A stretch of 64,000 nt of DNA from Siphonodentalium dalli (Eukaryota; Mollusca; Scaphopoda; Gadilida; Siphonodentaliidae), in the NCBI GenBank assembly GCA_032622095.1, contig CP136063.1, positions 216,891,982 to 216,955,981 on the forward strand. Reading direction: 5' to 3'. The position numbers and the translations under genes were made by a program. This document shows positions 10,690-21,796 of this stretch, in pieces; the stretch's first letter is position 1; each line of letters opens with the position of its first letter. The notes beneath the pieces are model-generated. The model ran no database searches. It was not told where the DNA came from and worked only from the letters and a program-made list of their open reading frames with translations.

Positions 10690-11765
10690 CGCCCTTCCTG
10701 TTCAACATACCGCGGCGGACGTTTCTGGTATTGACACCGATGTAGTAAAAGAACATTTTAGAGCACATCTATTCCAGTTATACATACGTGCATGGTATAT
10801 ATTTCTTTAAACATTAAAACAATCTCGTGTTTGAAGTGGGGTTCGATGTGGCTTCTAAAGTTAGAGTCGCATAAAATACAAAATGCCCTTTTTTGTAAGG
10901 TTGACCGCAAATTAAAATGACTTTAATTTCCCTATATTGGGAGACCATACAGAAGATGGCCGTGGACTAATCATGGAAATAGGGATTTACGTGATTCTTT
11001 TGTTAACGAATTTAACATTGTTCAGGGAATAGAGGGTGTGGTTCAGCTTTCTTTGTATCATTGAAAATCTGCTCTTTTTTTATTCAAGTTTTCATCCGAG
11101 TCCATCTAGGAATTTGATGGATTGCATTTGCATTTGATTCCAAACCATAACTAATTATGTTCCATTCATCATTTTAACAATTTATCCACATTTCTTCATT
11201 GCTTTTATGGTGAATATACTTTCAGCTATATTGTGTGAGTTTGTTGCAACCACACCATTCGAATATGATTTTTAGTTCTGTATTTGATTTTTTTAATTCT
11301 TATCGTTTTCAGATGAATATCGAGTGACAACGTTAGCAAATGAGAGCAAATCCATGAATATACATTGGGGCATATCGCTGACATAGAGAAAATTGCCGGA
11401 TCTAGAACTGACCCTTGAGGCACGACACATGTTATCCTCGTAAAGGCAGAAAGTTGGATTTGAAGTCAACGTATTAATTGCCAGTTAGATAACTTATAGT
11501 CCCTCCTTTAGAAACTCCTCGAATTCCGTAATGTTATAATTGTCTCGATAAAAGTTCTTGACTGATTGCGTCAAACGCTTTCGAGAAGTCTATGACTAAT
11601 ACGGAGTCCTTAGTTGGTTTATTATTCTTTTCTGCTACATGATATATACAATGCAACAACGGGTGTATAGCCCAGTGATTATTGTGGAAGCCATATTGCT
11701 TGTTTTCTTTCAAGGAACAAGAAAACCTTCTCTCCATAAGCTTCTGTAATAACCTTGAAACATGG
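10690..11765 (-). pseudogene. Decayed LINE reverse transcriptase (jockey/CR1-like)
   Basis: Minus-strand pieces in RT order: 11737-11534 reads QYGFHNNHWAIHPLLHCIYH, then VLVIDFSKAFD, containing the first catalytic Asp (residue 50 of that frame). About 11533-11424 reads HYGIRGVSKGG...SYLTGN and DFKSNF. 11423-11226 reads PQGSVLDPAIFS, the PQG motif. Farther on, about 10990-10790 reads HLLYGLPI, LQKRAFCIL and FRSHIEPHFK, typical of the RT C-terminal thumb. Several frameshifts and stops separate the pieces, and the FADD box is degraded (SFANVV). The 5' side (endonuclease) is missing. It shows what one LINE family here looked like but cannot be active. Confidence 0.85.
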
Positions 11766-12955
11766 ACCCGTTGACAGGGAGTTGTGGTGACTTCTTTTGG
11801 TCAAAATTTTCAACAGTTGGAAATATTCCCGGCACAACCTTAGTTGGAAATTTTACACCACATATAGGTTTAAATCGTTCCCATTGTTTGATCTTTCAGC
11901 CTGTAATTAGTACTTTTTAGATGAACAGTAGCATATTTTTCTACTTTTGGTCAAAAGTTTTGTCTGAAATGGCCATCAGTTTCAAACATGTCCAACATCA
12001 GGGGATGCCAGGTTGGAAATTTCAACTTGATAGTTGATAGTGGTACAAATGGAATTCCGCGAGCCTGGAGTTTTGTCTGGTACAAGGGGATCGCAGTTGG
12101 AAATATCAAGGTGGACCCCCCCCCCAATGGGGACCCTCAATCCACGCCACTGATTCGAAAAGACGGGTAAAATGCTAATAGACCTGTAATTTGTAATTAT
12201 GCGCTAGTTATTACTTTAGAAATTTGCATCCTGTCGGGGGAATATTCCTCGTTTGAATGATAAACTGAATATGTGCTACAGTGCTGTTGAACTTTCGAGG
12301 ATGGTCTGTTTAATCAATTTCGAAGAAAAATTATATATGCCCGTTGTTCCCTTTACGTAATTCATATGAGCAGTTAATGCGCAGGTTTCAGAATTACCAT
12401 AAGTCCACATAAATCATGTGGAACATGGTGCATAAAGTAAAAATGGGCACATGATCCTTGGAGGGGTGTTGGACAAGTGTTCAATGCTTGAAATAGTTTA
12501 AATATATTATGTTCTGCTTTTGTGTCAAAATGACACAGGTTAGGAACACATTATATATACACAAAGTCACACCTATACATATTCAGTTACATGATACTTA
12601 CATATCCATATTATCAGCACCGAAAGGCTTTAAACGTATACATATCTACACATGAATACAACTCAATAGTCAGTAAAGTTAATTAATTTTTGGTTGCTCA
12701 AGGTTTAAATTCGAGTGTCCAAAAATATGCCCATAAACAATTTGTGCAACTGAGACTCATGAGGGAATATCGGATTGAACTATAGATATTTTATTATTGA
12801 TAGTCATCTTGAAATTTATGCCAGAATATTGTATATCGATCATGGCATGGTCATACATGAATATCTACTTGAAATGTAAGTTGGATGTCTTTTTTAATAT
12901 ATTCAAGGTAACTTAAGGGAATTCGTGGAAATGTAGTGTGGTATATATAATGTAC
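11766..12955. other. No gene; scattered GTTGGAAAT motifs at 11805-12095
   Basis: 'gttggaaat' occurs four times (about 11816, 11849, 12012, 12085), often near 'tttggtcaaaa', so 11766-12180 may be a decayed repeat. A C9-10 tract lies at about 12114. The 60-codon ORF at 11988 is unrecognised. 12180-12955 shows nothing. Confidence 0.45.
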
Positions 12956-13431
12956 ATTCTGCAATAATTCATATTAATTTTACATTGTAGACTATTACAT
13001 ACATATTAGATATGTTAATATATCATTGAATTAACTTTAAAATAAATGACTCAAAATATAATAAACTAGCTGAGATGAGAGGGTGTTTCAGTGTCCGAGT
13101 CTACGTTCAGTAACACATGGGGGCAGAATATATGCACCTGTAACATGGCAATAGGCTCAGTGTGTATGAGATATGTCTGATAATAAGTTCGAGAGAATCA
13201 AAGTTTGATACTTGTAAAATTTGCAGCAATGTTATACGTAGGGTGATGCGATATTATGGTCATACAAATCAATTAATACTTAGATTCGACTGAGAGCCAG
13301 TGAAAGGGACGAATACTTGTCAATTGTGTAATAATATTACACAATTCTAAATTGTTAAGTATCATAATATATATTCTGCAATAATTCATATTAATTTTAC
13401 ATTTTAGACTATTACATACATATTAGATATG
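12956..13431. repeat. Direct duplication of ~60 bp, copies 417 bp apart
   Basis: 12956-13015 and 13373-13431 share 'ttctgcaataattcatatta' and what follows, with one or two differences. The sequence between is unique. This is a local duplication without coding content. Confidence 0.85.
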
Positions 13432-13522
13432 TATCTAGATATATCAATCAGCACAGATATAATTAAACTTGATTCGTTATTCAATATACAAATATGTCCA
13501 AGTTGGGGTGGCAGTAGTGAAA

Positions 13523-13729
13523 ATTGATTGAGGGTTTAACGTCCACAAACTTAGCCAGTTATCATCCATACGTTTGTGTTTCCATATGAAAAGCAAATGA
13601 ACGACTACTAGCCCAGCAGCAGCCTCGGACTATCCTTCGATAGTCGGACCAAAGACTGGTACATAGTTCAAACGGTGACCCGTTTACCCATGGCATATAG
13701 CAACCTACCCGTACCTCATCTAATAATAA
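13523..13729 (-). mobile_element. Short LINE-derived element (tail joined to leader), SINE-like
   Basis: On the plus strand it opens with 'ttgattgagggtttaacgtc' (the LINE tail seen from the other strand). It then runs into 'ccatatgaaaagcaaa...ctagcccagcagc' and 'gtgacccgttta', as in the longer element at 35638-36460. Its internal deletion is larger, because the gag part is missing. Confidence 0.7.
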
Positions 13730-14518
13730 CTAGAGATGGGCTTGTCCCAGATGGGACTACGTAATACCCCCCGTATTCAAAATGTTGTTCGAACGAAGTA
13801 GCCATTACCTTATATTTGGCACTGAAATTATGTCAACAGGTAACCCTAACCCTAAACACCCTAACCCTAACCCATAACTCTAATGAGTCTAATCCTAAAT
13901 TTATTGACTGAATAAAAGCTCGGACAAAATTATGCATGTTGCAAAACAATTTCTAAGTAGAAAAAGGGGGATAACTCCACCATAAAATGTCGGACAGACT
14001 TCATAAACGCAGGTGCACAGGTTCCCATGGTACTAAATATCTGTGCCAAGTTAAACAAAAATTGACCTAAAAATGAAGGAATAAAAGCTCGGACAAAATT
14101 ATGCATGTTGCAAAAACATTCCAAGTCGAACAAGGGGGATAACTCCACCAAAAAAATGTCGGACAGACGTCATAATCGCAGGTGCACAGGTTTCCACGGT
14201 ACTAAATATCTGTGCCAAGTTTTTAAAAAATTGACTTAAAAATGTAGGAATAAAAGCTCGGACAAAATTATACATATTGCGAAAATGTTCTAAGTCGAAA
14301 AAGGGGGATGACTCCGCCAACAAAAGTATAACAGACGTCATAATCGCAGGTGCACAGGTTCCCATGGTGGTTGATGTCTGTGCTAAGTTTCACGGAAAAT
14401 CATTATAAAACGATTGAGAAAAACTCCGGACAAAATTGTGTCCACGGACGGACAGACAGACGGACGGACAAGCTGATACCAGTATACCCCCGCAACTCGT
14501 TGCGGGGGTGTATAATAA
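13730..14518 (-). mobile_element. Second Helitron2/Helentron-like element with tandem core
   Basis: Minus-strand 3' end: GTCCCATCTGGGAC hairpin, 10 bases, CTAG, then T. 5' end: TATTATACACCCCCGCAAC with a C5/G5 hairpin at 14487-14509. A subterminal CGGGGGGTATTACG near the 3' hairpin is the inverse of the 5' end, as in the asymmetric inverted repeats of Helitron2. The core holds three ~163-bp alpha-type units (about 13915, 14079, 14243). The same ends flank the element at 7105-8160, which fixes the boundaries of both. Confidence 0.75.
13842..13873. repeat. Interstitial telomere-like repeat (CCCTAA)n
   Basis: Five CCCTAA-type units, one interrupted by 'acac'. They sit inside the Helitron-like element, so this is not a chromosome end. 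TTAGGG is the usual metazoan telomere unit. Confidence 0.8.
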
Positions 14519-14739
14519 TGTAAATACAGTTATGACTGGATACTCGTTACCCATAAATCACACACGAATGTGAAAATGTTATCACCAAAAAATTCTCTAG
14601 AAAAATCTTCTTAAATTGGACATGCTGTCATCTCCATTACACAAAATTGTTATACGAAACCAAAAAAAATTAATGTCATGACATTTGAAAGATGCACATC
14701 TGAAATACTTTTATTGTATACCAGCGGCGTTTTATGTGC

Positions 14740-15340
14740 ATTCAAATGCACGCAATGTCCATGAGAACTGTTTAATTTATTTGCAGAGATATCCTGGGAA
14801 GAAGTACAAACATTTGAGGTTTTGAGACATCAATTCAGGGGAAAGGGATGCTACAAATTTCAAACTAAGGGAATTTCTTCAGATTTGACACTCTGAATGA
14901 TGGAAGCAGGCCCAAGGAATCCACTAATTGCATGTCTTTAACATGTATAAGGTCATATATTAGAAGAATGCATGTTTATGATGATAAAATCAGTAAAATG
15001 TCCATAGTTGAATTTCAGTTGGTTATACATAGATGCAAACAGTATGGATTGAACTCTGACTGAACTCAATTTTTTTAGGTAGTTTCCCGACTTATTTTAA
15101 GTAAAATATCAATCAAATTATGTAATCTACCTTGCCCTGTGCATTAAAATGCATGCACTGACCACCATAAATGTTTTATATTATTGGCAGAGATGTCCGT
15201 CTGATAAAAAGTACTACAATTTGAGGTTTGAGACGTCCGTTCAGGGGGACAGGGATGCTATAAGTTTCAAACTAAAGGAATTTCTTCAGACAGCCAAACG
15301 CTGTTTGTTGAACTTATTACCCGACAATCCATGCAAATAA
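14740..15340 (+). other. Duplicated exon-like segment with 3' splice sites; last-exon candidate ends at 15340
   Basis: Two related segments lie about 405 bp apart. Each has 'gtgcattNaaatgca', then a pyrimidine/T-rich run ending in an acceptor (ttgcag at 14781-14786; ttggcag to 15190), then an exon-like frame. Copy 2 (15191-15340) reads RCPSDKKYYNLRFETSVQGD, then RDAISFKLKEFLQTAKRCLL, and stops at 15338-15340, where the stop overlaps an AATAAA signal. Copy 1 (14787-14882) reads RYPGKKYKHLRF, stop, DINSGERDATNFKLREFLQ, and has decayed. Similarity includes the upstream intronic bases, so a genomic segment was duplicated. The KYYNLRFET stretch vaguely recalls transposon-encoded proteins, but I do not recognise the family. 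It could also be a repeat with a chance frame. Confidence 0.45.
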
Positions 15341-16771
15341 AGTAACGGGAATCCGTGTATATATATCAGGGGTGTTTCTGTCACAACATCCCTTCAAATG
15401 GAATGCCCTTATAACTGCATAATTGGATATGCACACGTATGAACGGAGAAACTCACGACTGGGTACCTGTGGGTGATATCTATTGTTCGGACGACATGTG
15501 CGCTGCACCCCACAAGCCAATTCTTGAAGAATTCCAATATTAAAAAGCATCTAGTTTAACCCTTTGATAACTAGATTTTAGCTGACAAGTTATTACGTGA
15601 TTCAATTATTCATTTATAGGGATGTTAAGATCATAAGTTAAGCAGACAATATACTTTTCCTGGAAGGGGCTTCCCTTCCACGGGAATACCGAATAATAAA
15701 TAACAGATCATGGAATATGGCACGCAATTGCATTGCAAATATGCTGATTTAGTGAGCTATTTATAGCATCACGAAATCGGTTATCCTCTCCAGAATTCAA
15801 TATTTTGAACTCGAAAGATTGATACCAATGTATGTAAGGCAACTGCAAAATATAGTGCCCCCCACGAGATATACAAGTACCACGCGGTTGTACCACCAAG
15901 TGAACTTATGCACAAGTCCACATCACCTCAGAAAGGTGTCCAATTGAACCCACACATTATGGACGAATGTGCTACCCACGAGTACCATTTGTACCCCGTA
16001 AGAGAAAATATGTAAAACTCCGATGAATGAGTCTGGGACGGACGGACGCACACATGAACACGGGCCATTATAGTCTGGGGCCCTGCTAATAGGAAACTTG
16101 GCAGCCGAATCGAATCGAATCGGGTGTCCGATGTCGACATCGGATCCGAATCGAATCTGGACAAGCACTTGACGGAGAAAAATCATAGCTAACCATTGGA
16201 TAATTATCCTTCTAATTATTGTTTGCTTATTTGTCATGAAAGCGGATACCGTTTTTGAATATGAAGCAAATAATCAAGACAGAGTTCACAGACAAACGTT
16301 TTGCGACTGACACGCTCTCAACTTTAGTTTTGAACGTAAATCAAAACTGTACATCACTTAGTATAACATGTGATATACATGTACGCCATGACCTTGAAGA
16401 CTATAAAATGAATAATTACTACTGAAGAAACACTACTGGTCTACTATGGTAGTGTATAAATATAATGGTGTTTATTAAATTGATAGTCGCCCATGACTTT
16501 GACTGCATCATAATTGCAGGAGTGGTGTGTGCTGTATCATAAACAAACGCATGCATATGATGCGCATGACCCGCCGCATCAATACCCGAGTAGCTGCTTG
16601 TCATAAGGCATTCCGTTTGACGAGAGGTACAGGTAACTCGGTATAATCATCATGTGCGTTTTATCACTGAATTTAATAAAAGACGGCATTACCCGGCTTT
16701 CTTGTCGACCGGAATGCATTTGTGTGAGGTACCATCGTAGTCATTCATAAAATGTTAATATAGGTTGATCG
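15341..16771. other. No gene recognised; 16-bp perfect palindrome at 16128-16143
   Basis: Short ORFs on the minus strand (15923-16237, 104 codons; 15317-15550) show no family features. CCGATGTCGACATCGG lies next to short 'gaatc' repeats (16105-16125 and 16146-16156). A 'ggacggacg' run at about 16036 suggests a decayed repeat-element tail. Confidence 0.5.
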
Positions 16772-17273
16772 TTAAAGGTACGGTTGGCCTTGGCGGTGGG
16801 TATCCTGTGAAAATATTTCCACCCGTCAAAAACCGCCACAAACAGAAAGAACAACAAAATGTAGACACACTTTGTCCGTATACAAATAAGAAATATCTCA
16901 TAAACAGTATGTTATTGTCATATATTTGACCATTGTTATGTAAACAAAAGCATAAAAAGTAACTTTTCTGGTGTTTGTTTATATTGTGATGGTAAACATA
17001 AAGAGCGTTCTTTGTTGGTGAATTCCTGATATGGAACGAATAAAGAGCGTTTATGCCATTTGTGTGTGATTAGCCAGCAGCATTGTGCTGTCTTCTGTAA
17101 CACAATCAGGCTCTTGCTTAGGTAAAGTATAGTAAATCTTTATGATAACATGCTGTTTACGCGATGGTCATGGTAGATATGAACGAAACTGTATGCATTT
17201 TAATGTTTTTCTGTTTACGGTGATTGGAACAAATATGAATATTTTCGACAACTAAGGCCTCACGTGCCTTTAA
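16772..17273 (+). mobile_element. MITE family 1, full-length copy (502 bp)
   Basis: TTAAAGGTACGGTTGGCC at the left; the right end, reversed, reads TTAAAGGCACGTGAGGCC. Over 22 bases 17 match, giving an imperfect terminal inverted repeat. TTAA is present at both edges. It contains the two-box module at 17000-17050. It shares its right TTAA with the next copy, which is in opposite orientation. Confidence 0.95.
17000..17050 (-). promoter_or_regulatory. Two-box module in MITE 1 copy at 16772
   Basis: AAAGAGCGT at 17000 and again at 17042, 42 bases apart, around 'attcctgatatgg'. Role unknown; see the corresponding finding. Confidence 0.5.
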
Positions 17274-17771
17274 AGGCACGTGAGGCCTTAGTTGTCGAAA
17301 ATATTCATATTTCTTCCAATCACCGTAAACAGAAAAACATTAAAACGCATACTGTATCGTTCATATATACCATCACCATCGCGTAAACAGCATGTTATCA
17401 TAAAGATTTACGATATTTTACCTAAGCAAGAGCCTGATTGTGTTACAGAAGACAGCACAATGATGCTGGCTAATCACAAACAAATGGCATAAACGCTCTT
17501 TATTCGTTCCATATCAGGAATTCACCAACAAAGAACGCTCTTTATGTTTACCATCATAATATAAACAAACACCAGAAAAGTAACTTTTTATGCGTTTGTT
17601 TACATAACAATGGTCAAATATATGACAATAACATACTGCTTATGCGATATTTCTTATTTGTATACGGATAAAGTCTGTCTACATTTTGTTGTTCTTTCTG
17701 TTTGTGGCGGTTTTTGACGGGTGGAAATATTTTCACAGGATACCCACCGCCAAGGCCAACCGTACCTTTAA
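17270..17771 (-). mobile_element. MITE family 1, full-length copy (502 bp), inverted relative to its neighbour
   Basis: It starts at the TTTAAA shared with 16772-17273 and ends GTACCTTTAA at 17771. With the neighbour it makes an inverted repeat of two ~500-bp arms with essentially no loop, centred between 17271 and 17272. Arms differ at scattered sites (for example cacactttgtcc versus cagactttatcc on the same strand), so they are not a fresh palindrome. Confidence 0.95.
17493..17543 (+). promoter_or_regulatory. Two-box module in MITE 1 copy at 17270
   Basis: ACGCTCTTT at 17493 and 17535, 42 bases apart, with 'ccatatcaggaattcaccaa' between them. Confidence 0.5.
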
Positions 17772-19019
17772 TATATTAAGTGTATGTGTGAATGCACTTT
17801 CATCGATTAGAAGAGACTAACAATATTAACTATATACAATTATATAGACCGTAGATGTCTTGACTTTCGACTTGTGTATAGTGCATATATTTTACCCCAG
17901 AATTACAAGAACCACCAGTGTTAAAACGTATTTGCGAAATGGCGACTAGTGTAAACTCTAAATTACCTCATACACGAGACCCCAGACGGGACATCACACT
18001 ACAAAGCGGCAATTGCGCAATAAATTGGGCTACATAGATACAAAAATTAGTTGTCCCCATTAACTGGAACCAATAAGCAGATTCGAAAATATTCGGGAGC
18101 CGATTACTAGTCCTCCGGCGGAATATCGGGGGACAATAAACACGTTGCTTGAATTTGAGAAAATTAAACAACATTTGACCATTTTCACAAGCGATATGAT
18201 ACAAAACGTCACATGTACAAACGTTAAGCTATGAGGTTCATGTAGAGACGCTTCGTTTGCGGTCTAGAATCATAAGCAAGGGAACAATGCAACTATCGGC
18301 ATGATCAAGTACCTTGGGTTATTCACCGTAAGACCAAGTGCTTCGGGGGTTGGTATTTCATCTGGTGGCGAAATTATTCGGCCATCTGACCCTGTAATAC
18401 GAAAATTATGAGTAAGTTACTTACATCATCACATAATCTATATATAAAGTATAACTACAATCTGGTGGGTTTAAATAAAATTTTGTATTGAATAATAGTT
18501 TTTTACTTATATCGCAGGAAAACATATATTATATTAACAAGTTATTATAGCATGGAGTCAACTTCACTGACTATACAAAAAACCACGACCCTAAACTATT
18601 AAAATACAATTTTGAAAATAATGTTATAAACTTGTACTTTGTTGTCTCGTTTGGTTTTTGGCAAACTCTAAGTCAGAATGAGACGGACCATATCGGTACT
18701 TCATTTTGCCGCGGTCGCAAAATTGTACGAACTGTTATACAAAGTCATATTTTCTGTTAACCAAATATTAGAGCTTTAAAGTCTAACACATCAACATATA
18801 AGCCATGTACAGCAGTACTATATGATTACTGAAACACAAGTAGTTATTATATAATATGTACATGGATTTTCGTTTTATTGTTTTGCGTTCGTGAGAGTGG
18901 ATAGCGAAATGTGTCACGGTCACGACCGAGATAATTTTCTAATGTTCTATATCAACTAAAATGAAAATGTTTCAGTAAATGGATTTTATTGTGTAAATGA
19001 AATTAATTTCATTTCAAAC
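17772..19019. other. No gene recognised
   Basis: Only short ORFs (17968-18204 minus, 78 codons, unrecognised). No repeat shared with the rest of the window was noticed. Confidence 0.5.
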
Positions 19020-20320
19020 AGTTCTCCACTAAATGTGGGCTGCAGGGTGTGCCGATAAATTCAAATGTGAAATACAAGATAGCTCCATGCGCCTATGTTT
19101 AAAAAAAAAATCGGAAGAATTGGACAGCTTCCATCTAGATGTCACACCAAAGGCCATATGAAGTTTGGATGACGGATGTGGCATGAAGGGTGTTGCAAAG
19201 GATGTTAGTCGGGAAAAGATTAAAATCCAAGATGGCCGGTGGCGACCATGGTTTTTTAACGAAATTCGAACAAATATCGTTGGCTCCCATCTAGAGAGGA
19301 CCCGGAAAATCCTTATGAAGTAGTTTGGAGACGATCGGATGAGGGATGAGGCCTGTAGGTTGTGCCGAAGGTTTTAGTAATGCACAGAGTAAAATCCAAG
19401 ATGGCCGCCTGCAGTCATGTTTTTCAACGAATTTCGGAAAAAAATTGATCGCTATCTAGAGATCACCCCGAGGATGCATACACAGTATGTAGCGTGTGTC
19501 AAAGGATTTTGTCATGCAAAGAGTAAATTACAAAATGGCTGCCGGCGGCAACCATGTTTTTAATCTAAAATCGTTCAAATTCGATAGCTGGAGGTGATCC
19601 TAATCATACCTGTAAATTTACAAAACATTTCTTAGATAGATGTGGGCTGAAGAGTGCCGATGGATTCAAATTATGGCTGCTGGTGGCCATGTGTTTTAAC
19701 GAATTTCATAAATAATCGATGGCTCCCAACTAGAGGTAACCCCGAAAATCCAAATGACGATCGGATGAGGGATGTAGCCTGTAAGGTGTGCCAAAGGATT
19801 TACGTAGTCATGCAAAGAGTAAAATGCAAGATGGCTGCTGGCGGCCGACTGTTTTAACGAATTTCGGAAATAATCGATGGCTCCCATCTAGAGCTTACCC
19901 CGAAAGTTTGGTGCCGATTAGCAGATGATGGTTTGGTCTGTAGGGTATGCGAAATGATTTAATCATGCACAGAATAAAATTCAAGATGCCGGCGGCCATG
20001 TTTTTCATCGAAAATCGCTTAAAATTCGATAGCTCTCATCTAGAGATGATTCTTAACATGCCTGTAAATTTTAAAAGCATTTCTCTAATAAATGCGGGCT
20101 GCATGGTGTACCAATGAATTCAAATTTGAAATCCAAAATAGCTGCTGGCGGCCATATTTTTTAACGATGCCTCCCATCTAGAGGTCACCCGAAGATCCAT
20201 GTTTGGTGATAGTCTGACGAGGGATTCGGCCTTTAGGGTGAGCCAAAGGAAATATTTGACGGACGCACGTACGGACGGACGACACTAGCGCGAACTTTAC
20301 CATGTTAATTTGAGCTAAAA
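19020..20320. repeat. Tandem array of ~150-210-bp units ('aagatggccg' family) with a GGACGGACG tail
   Basis: Recurrent blocks: 'aaaatccaagatggccg', 'ccatgttttttaacgaat', 'gctcccatctagaggtcacc', 'gaagtttggtgacgatcgga', 'gatgaggg' and 'gtaggntgtgcc' repeat about six times. The tail at 20257-20320 has 'ttgacggacgcacgtacgga'. A short relative at 49496-49765 has the same order and tail, so this is a transposable family with a tandem core, perhaps also Helitron-derived. Small ORFs inside are artefacts. Confidence 0.8.
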
Positions 20321-21414
20321 AACTAGATCATGTTTCCAAAGAAATTCACCATTTATAACAATAATTTTCCTCATAACCTTCAATGAGGATGGACTAAAGA
20401 CAACTGTTGATCCCTGTCCACTTACTCAGTCTTACTTCAATGTGCGCCGAAGAGAAATATAGTTCGCGTTATAAGTATGTCGAATTACAACGCAACACAA
20501 TAGTGATATATAATGAGGAAAGTAGGGTTAATTCTGCAAAAACTTTCCTACCTATGGTAGGTCAACAAACACGCAGCACGGATCTACAAGTTGTATATAT
20601 TCTGTAGAACCTTGCCAAATCCATAAAAATGTTCCAGCTGTTTTCAATGTTTTGCAAAAAAGTGAGAGCTTCGGCATATAATGAAATGGTTATCAAAGTG
20701 AGCCCGATTTTGGTTTTATAAATTCTATGACTTTTGTAAGTCTGTATGGGGCGTATAAAACCACTATAAGAGATGTCAACGTATCGATCTGTTTGGATCC
20801 CTGTGCAGGGACGTGGATACATAATAAGCTCAGGGTCCAAACCGCCACGTGACACCAAGAATTGACATGCAGTAGGATATAGCTGGTCTAGGATTTAACG
20901 TAGCTTGTTTGAAGAATGGAAGGTATTCAAAGATACTGCCTCGTATATGTTTCTTTACCCTTTGTAAATGAGTACATGTATACATACCGCTGTTGTGTAC
21001 ATGTACATACGTGTACATATACATTGTATAGCTATATATGCTAAAATTCGAATCTGATTAAACTGCCTCTTTTTAAAGTGGTGTTGAACATTGTGAAGAT
21101 TGAACAGCTGCGTCTGAATTATTCCGATGTCCTTCGTTTTACCACCGCAAGGGATGCGTCAATCACTTACACAAAAGTAATTAATTACAATTAATTCACA
21201 TGTTCGCAATTACACATACAATTACAATTACTTTGAAATAATTACTTTCAGAGTCTAACTAACTACATTTCAATCACTTTAACCTTTTATATACTAAAAC
21301 ACAATTGATGAGTAGTTATCCCATAGGAAATGTTCAGATAATAAGTTCAACAAACGACCAGTTGAACTGATTATCTAATCATTTTCTTGAATAGATATGG
21401 CTCCTTAACCCTTT
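20321..21414. other. No gene recognised
   Basis: Short ORFs at 20407-20607 (+), 20562-20858 (-) and 20830-21024 (-) overlap one another and show no family features. 21170-21300 is AT-rich with repeated 'aattac' words. Confidence 0.5.
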
Positions 21415-21557
21415 ACCCAACAAAACGGCCAAAACCGGCCAAATAAAGCTTCAACAGCCTAAAATATCTTCGGTCTGTCTCAATAGAACCATACAAATAT
21501 GGATATCATTGGAACCGGCTCCTTGACCACATTGTGATAGTTACAGTTATGCCCTGT

Positions 21558-21626
21558 GCCAATGCATTCTCTTATATATGCGAGTCGACCATAGGTCGCC
21601 TCGCATATATAAGAGAATGCATTGGC
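21558..21626. repeat. 69-bp quasi-palindrome, copy P1
   Basis: Arms of ~33 bp around an ATA centre; starts GCCAATGCATTCTC and ends GAGAATGCATTGGC. One arm mismatch near the centre. Identical in sequence to the hairpin at 61502-61570. Confidence 0.93.
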
Positions 21627-21697
21627 CTAAACAAAATCTGTTTTTAACACTTTTTACCATTTTGTCTTACATTCTTTAATAATTTTTAATGTGTTAA

Positions 21698-21766
21698 GCC
21701 AATGCATTCTCTTATATATGCGAGGCGACCTATGGTCGACTCGCATATATAAGAGAATGCATTGGC
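21698..21766. repeat. 69-bp quasi-palindrome, copy P2 (reverse complement of P1)
   Basis: Same hairpin with the asymmetric base pair flipped, so P1 and P2 are inverted relative to each other across a 71-bp AT-rich spacer. Confidence 0.93.
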
Positions 21767-21796
21767 ACAGGGCCCTTCTGTTGGGTAAAGGGTTAA

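Larger units (their letters stand above)
21415..21796 (+). mobile_element. piggyBac-like MITE carrying two 69-bp palindromes
   Basis: Starts TTAACCCTTTACCCAACA and ends TGTTGGGTAAAGGGTTAA, a terminal inverted repeat of about 18 bp within TTAA edges. TTAA plus CCC is the terminal signature of piggyBac-type elements. The left arm is long (21415-21557) and the right arm short (21767-21796). Between them lie two hairpins in opposite orientation. The same element, reversed, is at 50416-50870. Confidence 0.88.

Noticed and set aside
13842-13873. Chromosome end
   Set aside because: Only five telomere-type units, inside a transposable element, with tens of kilobases on both sides.
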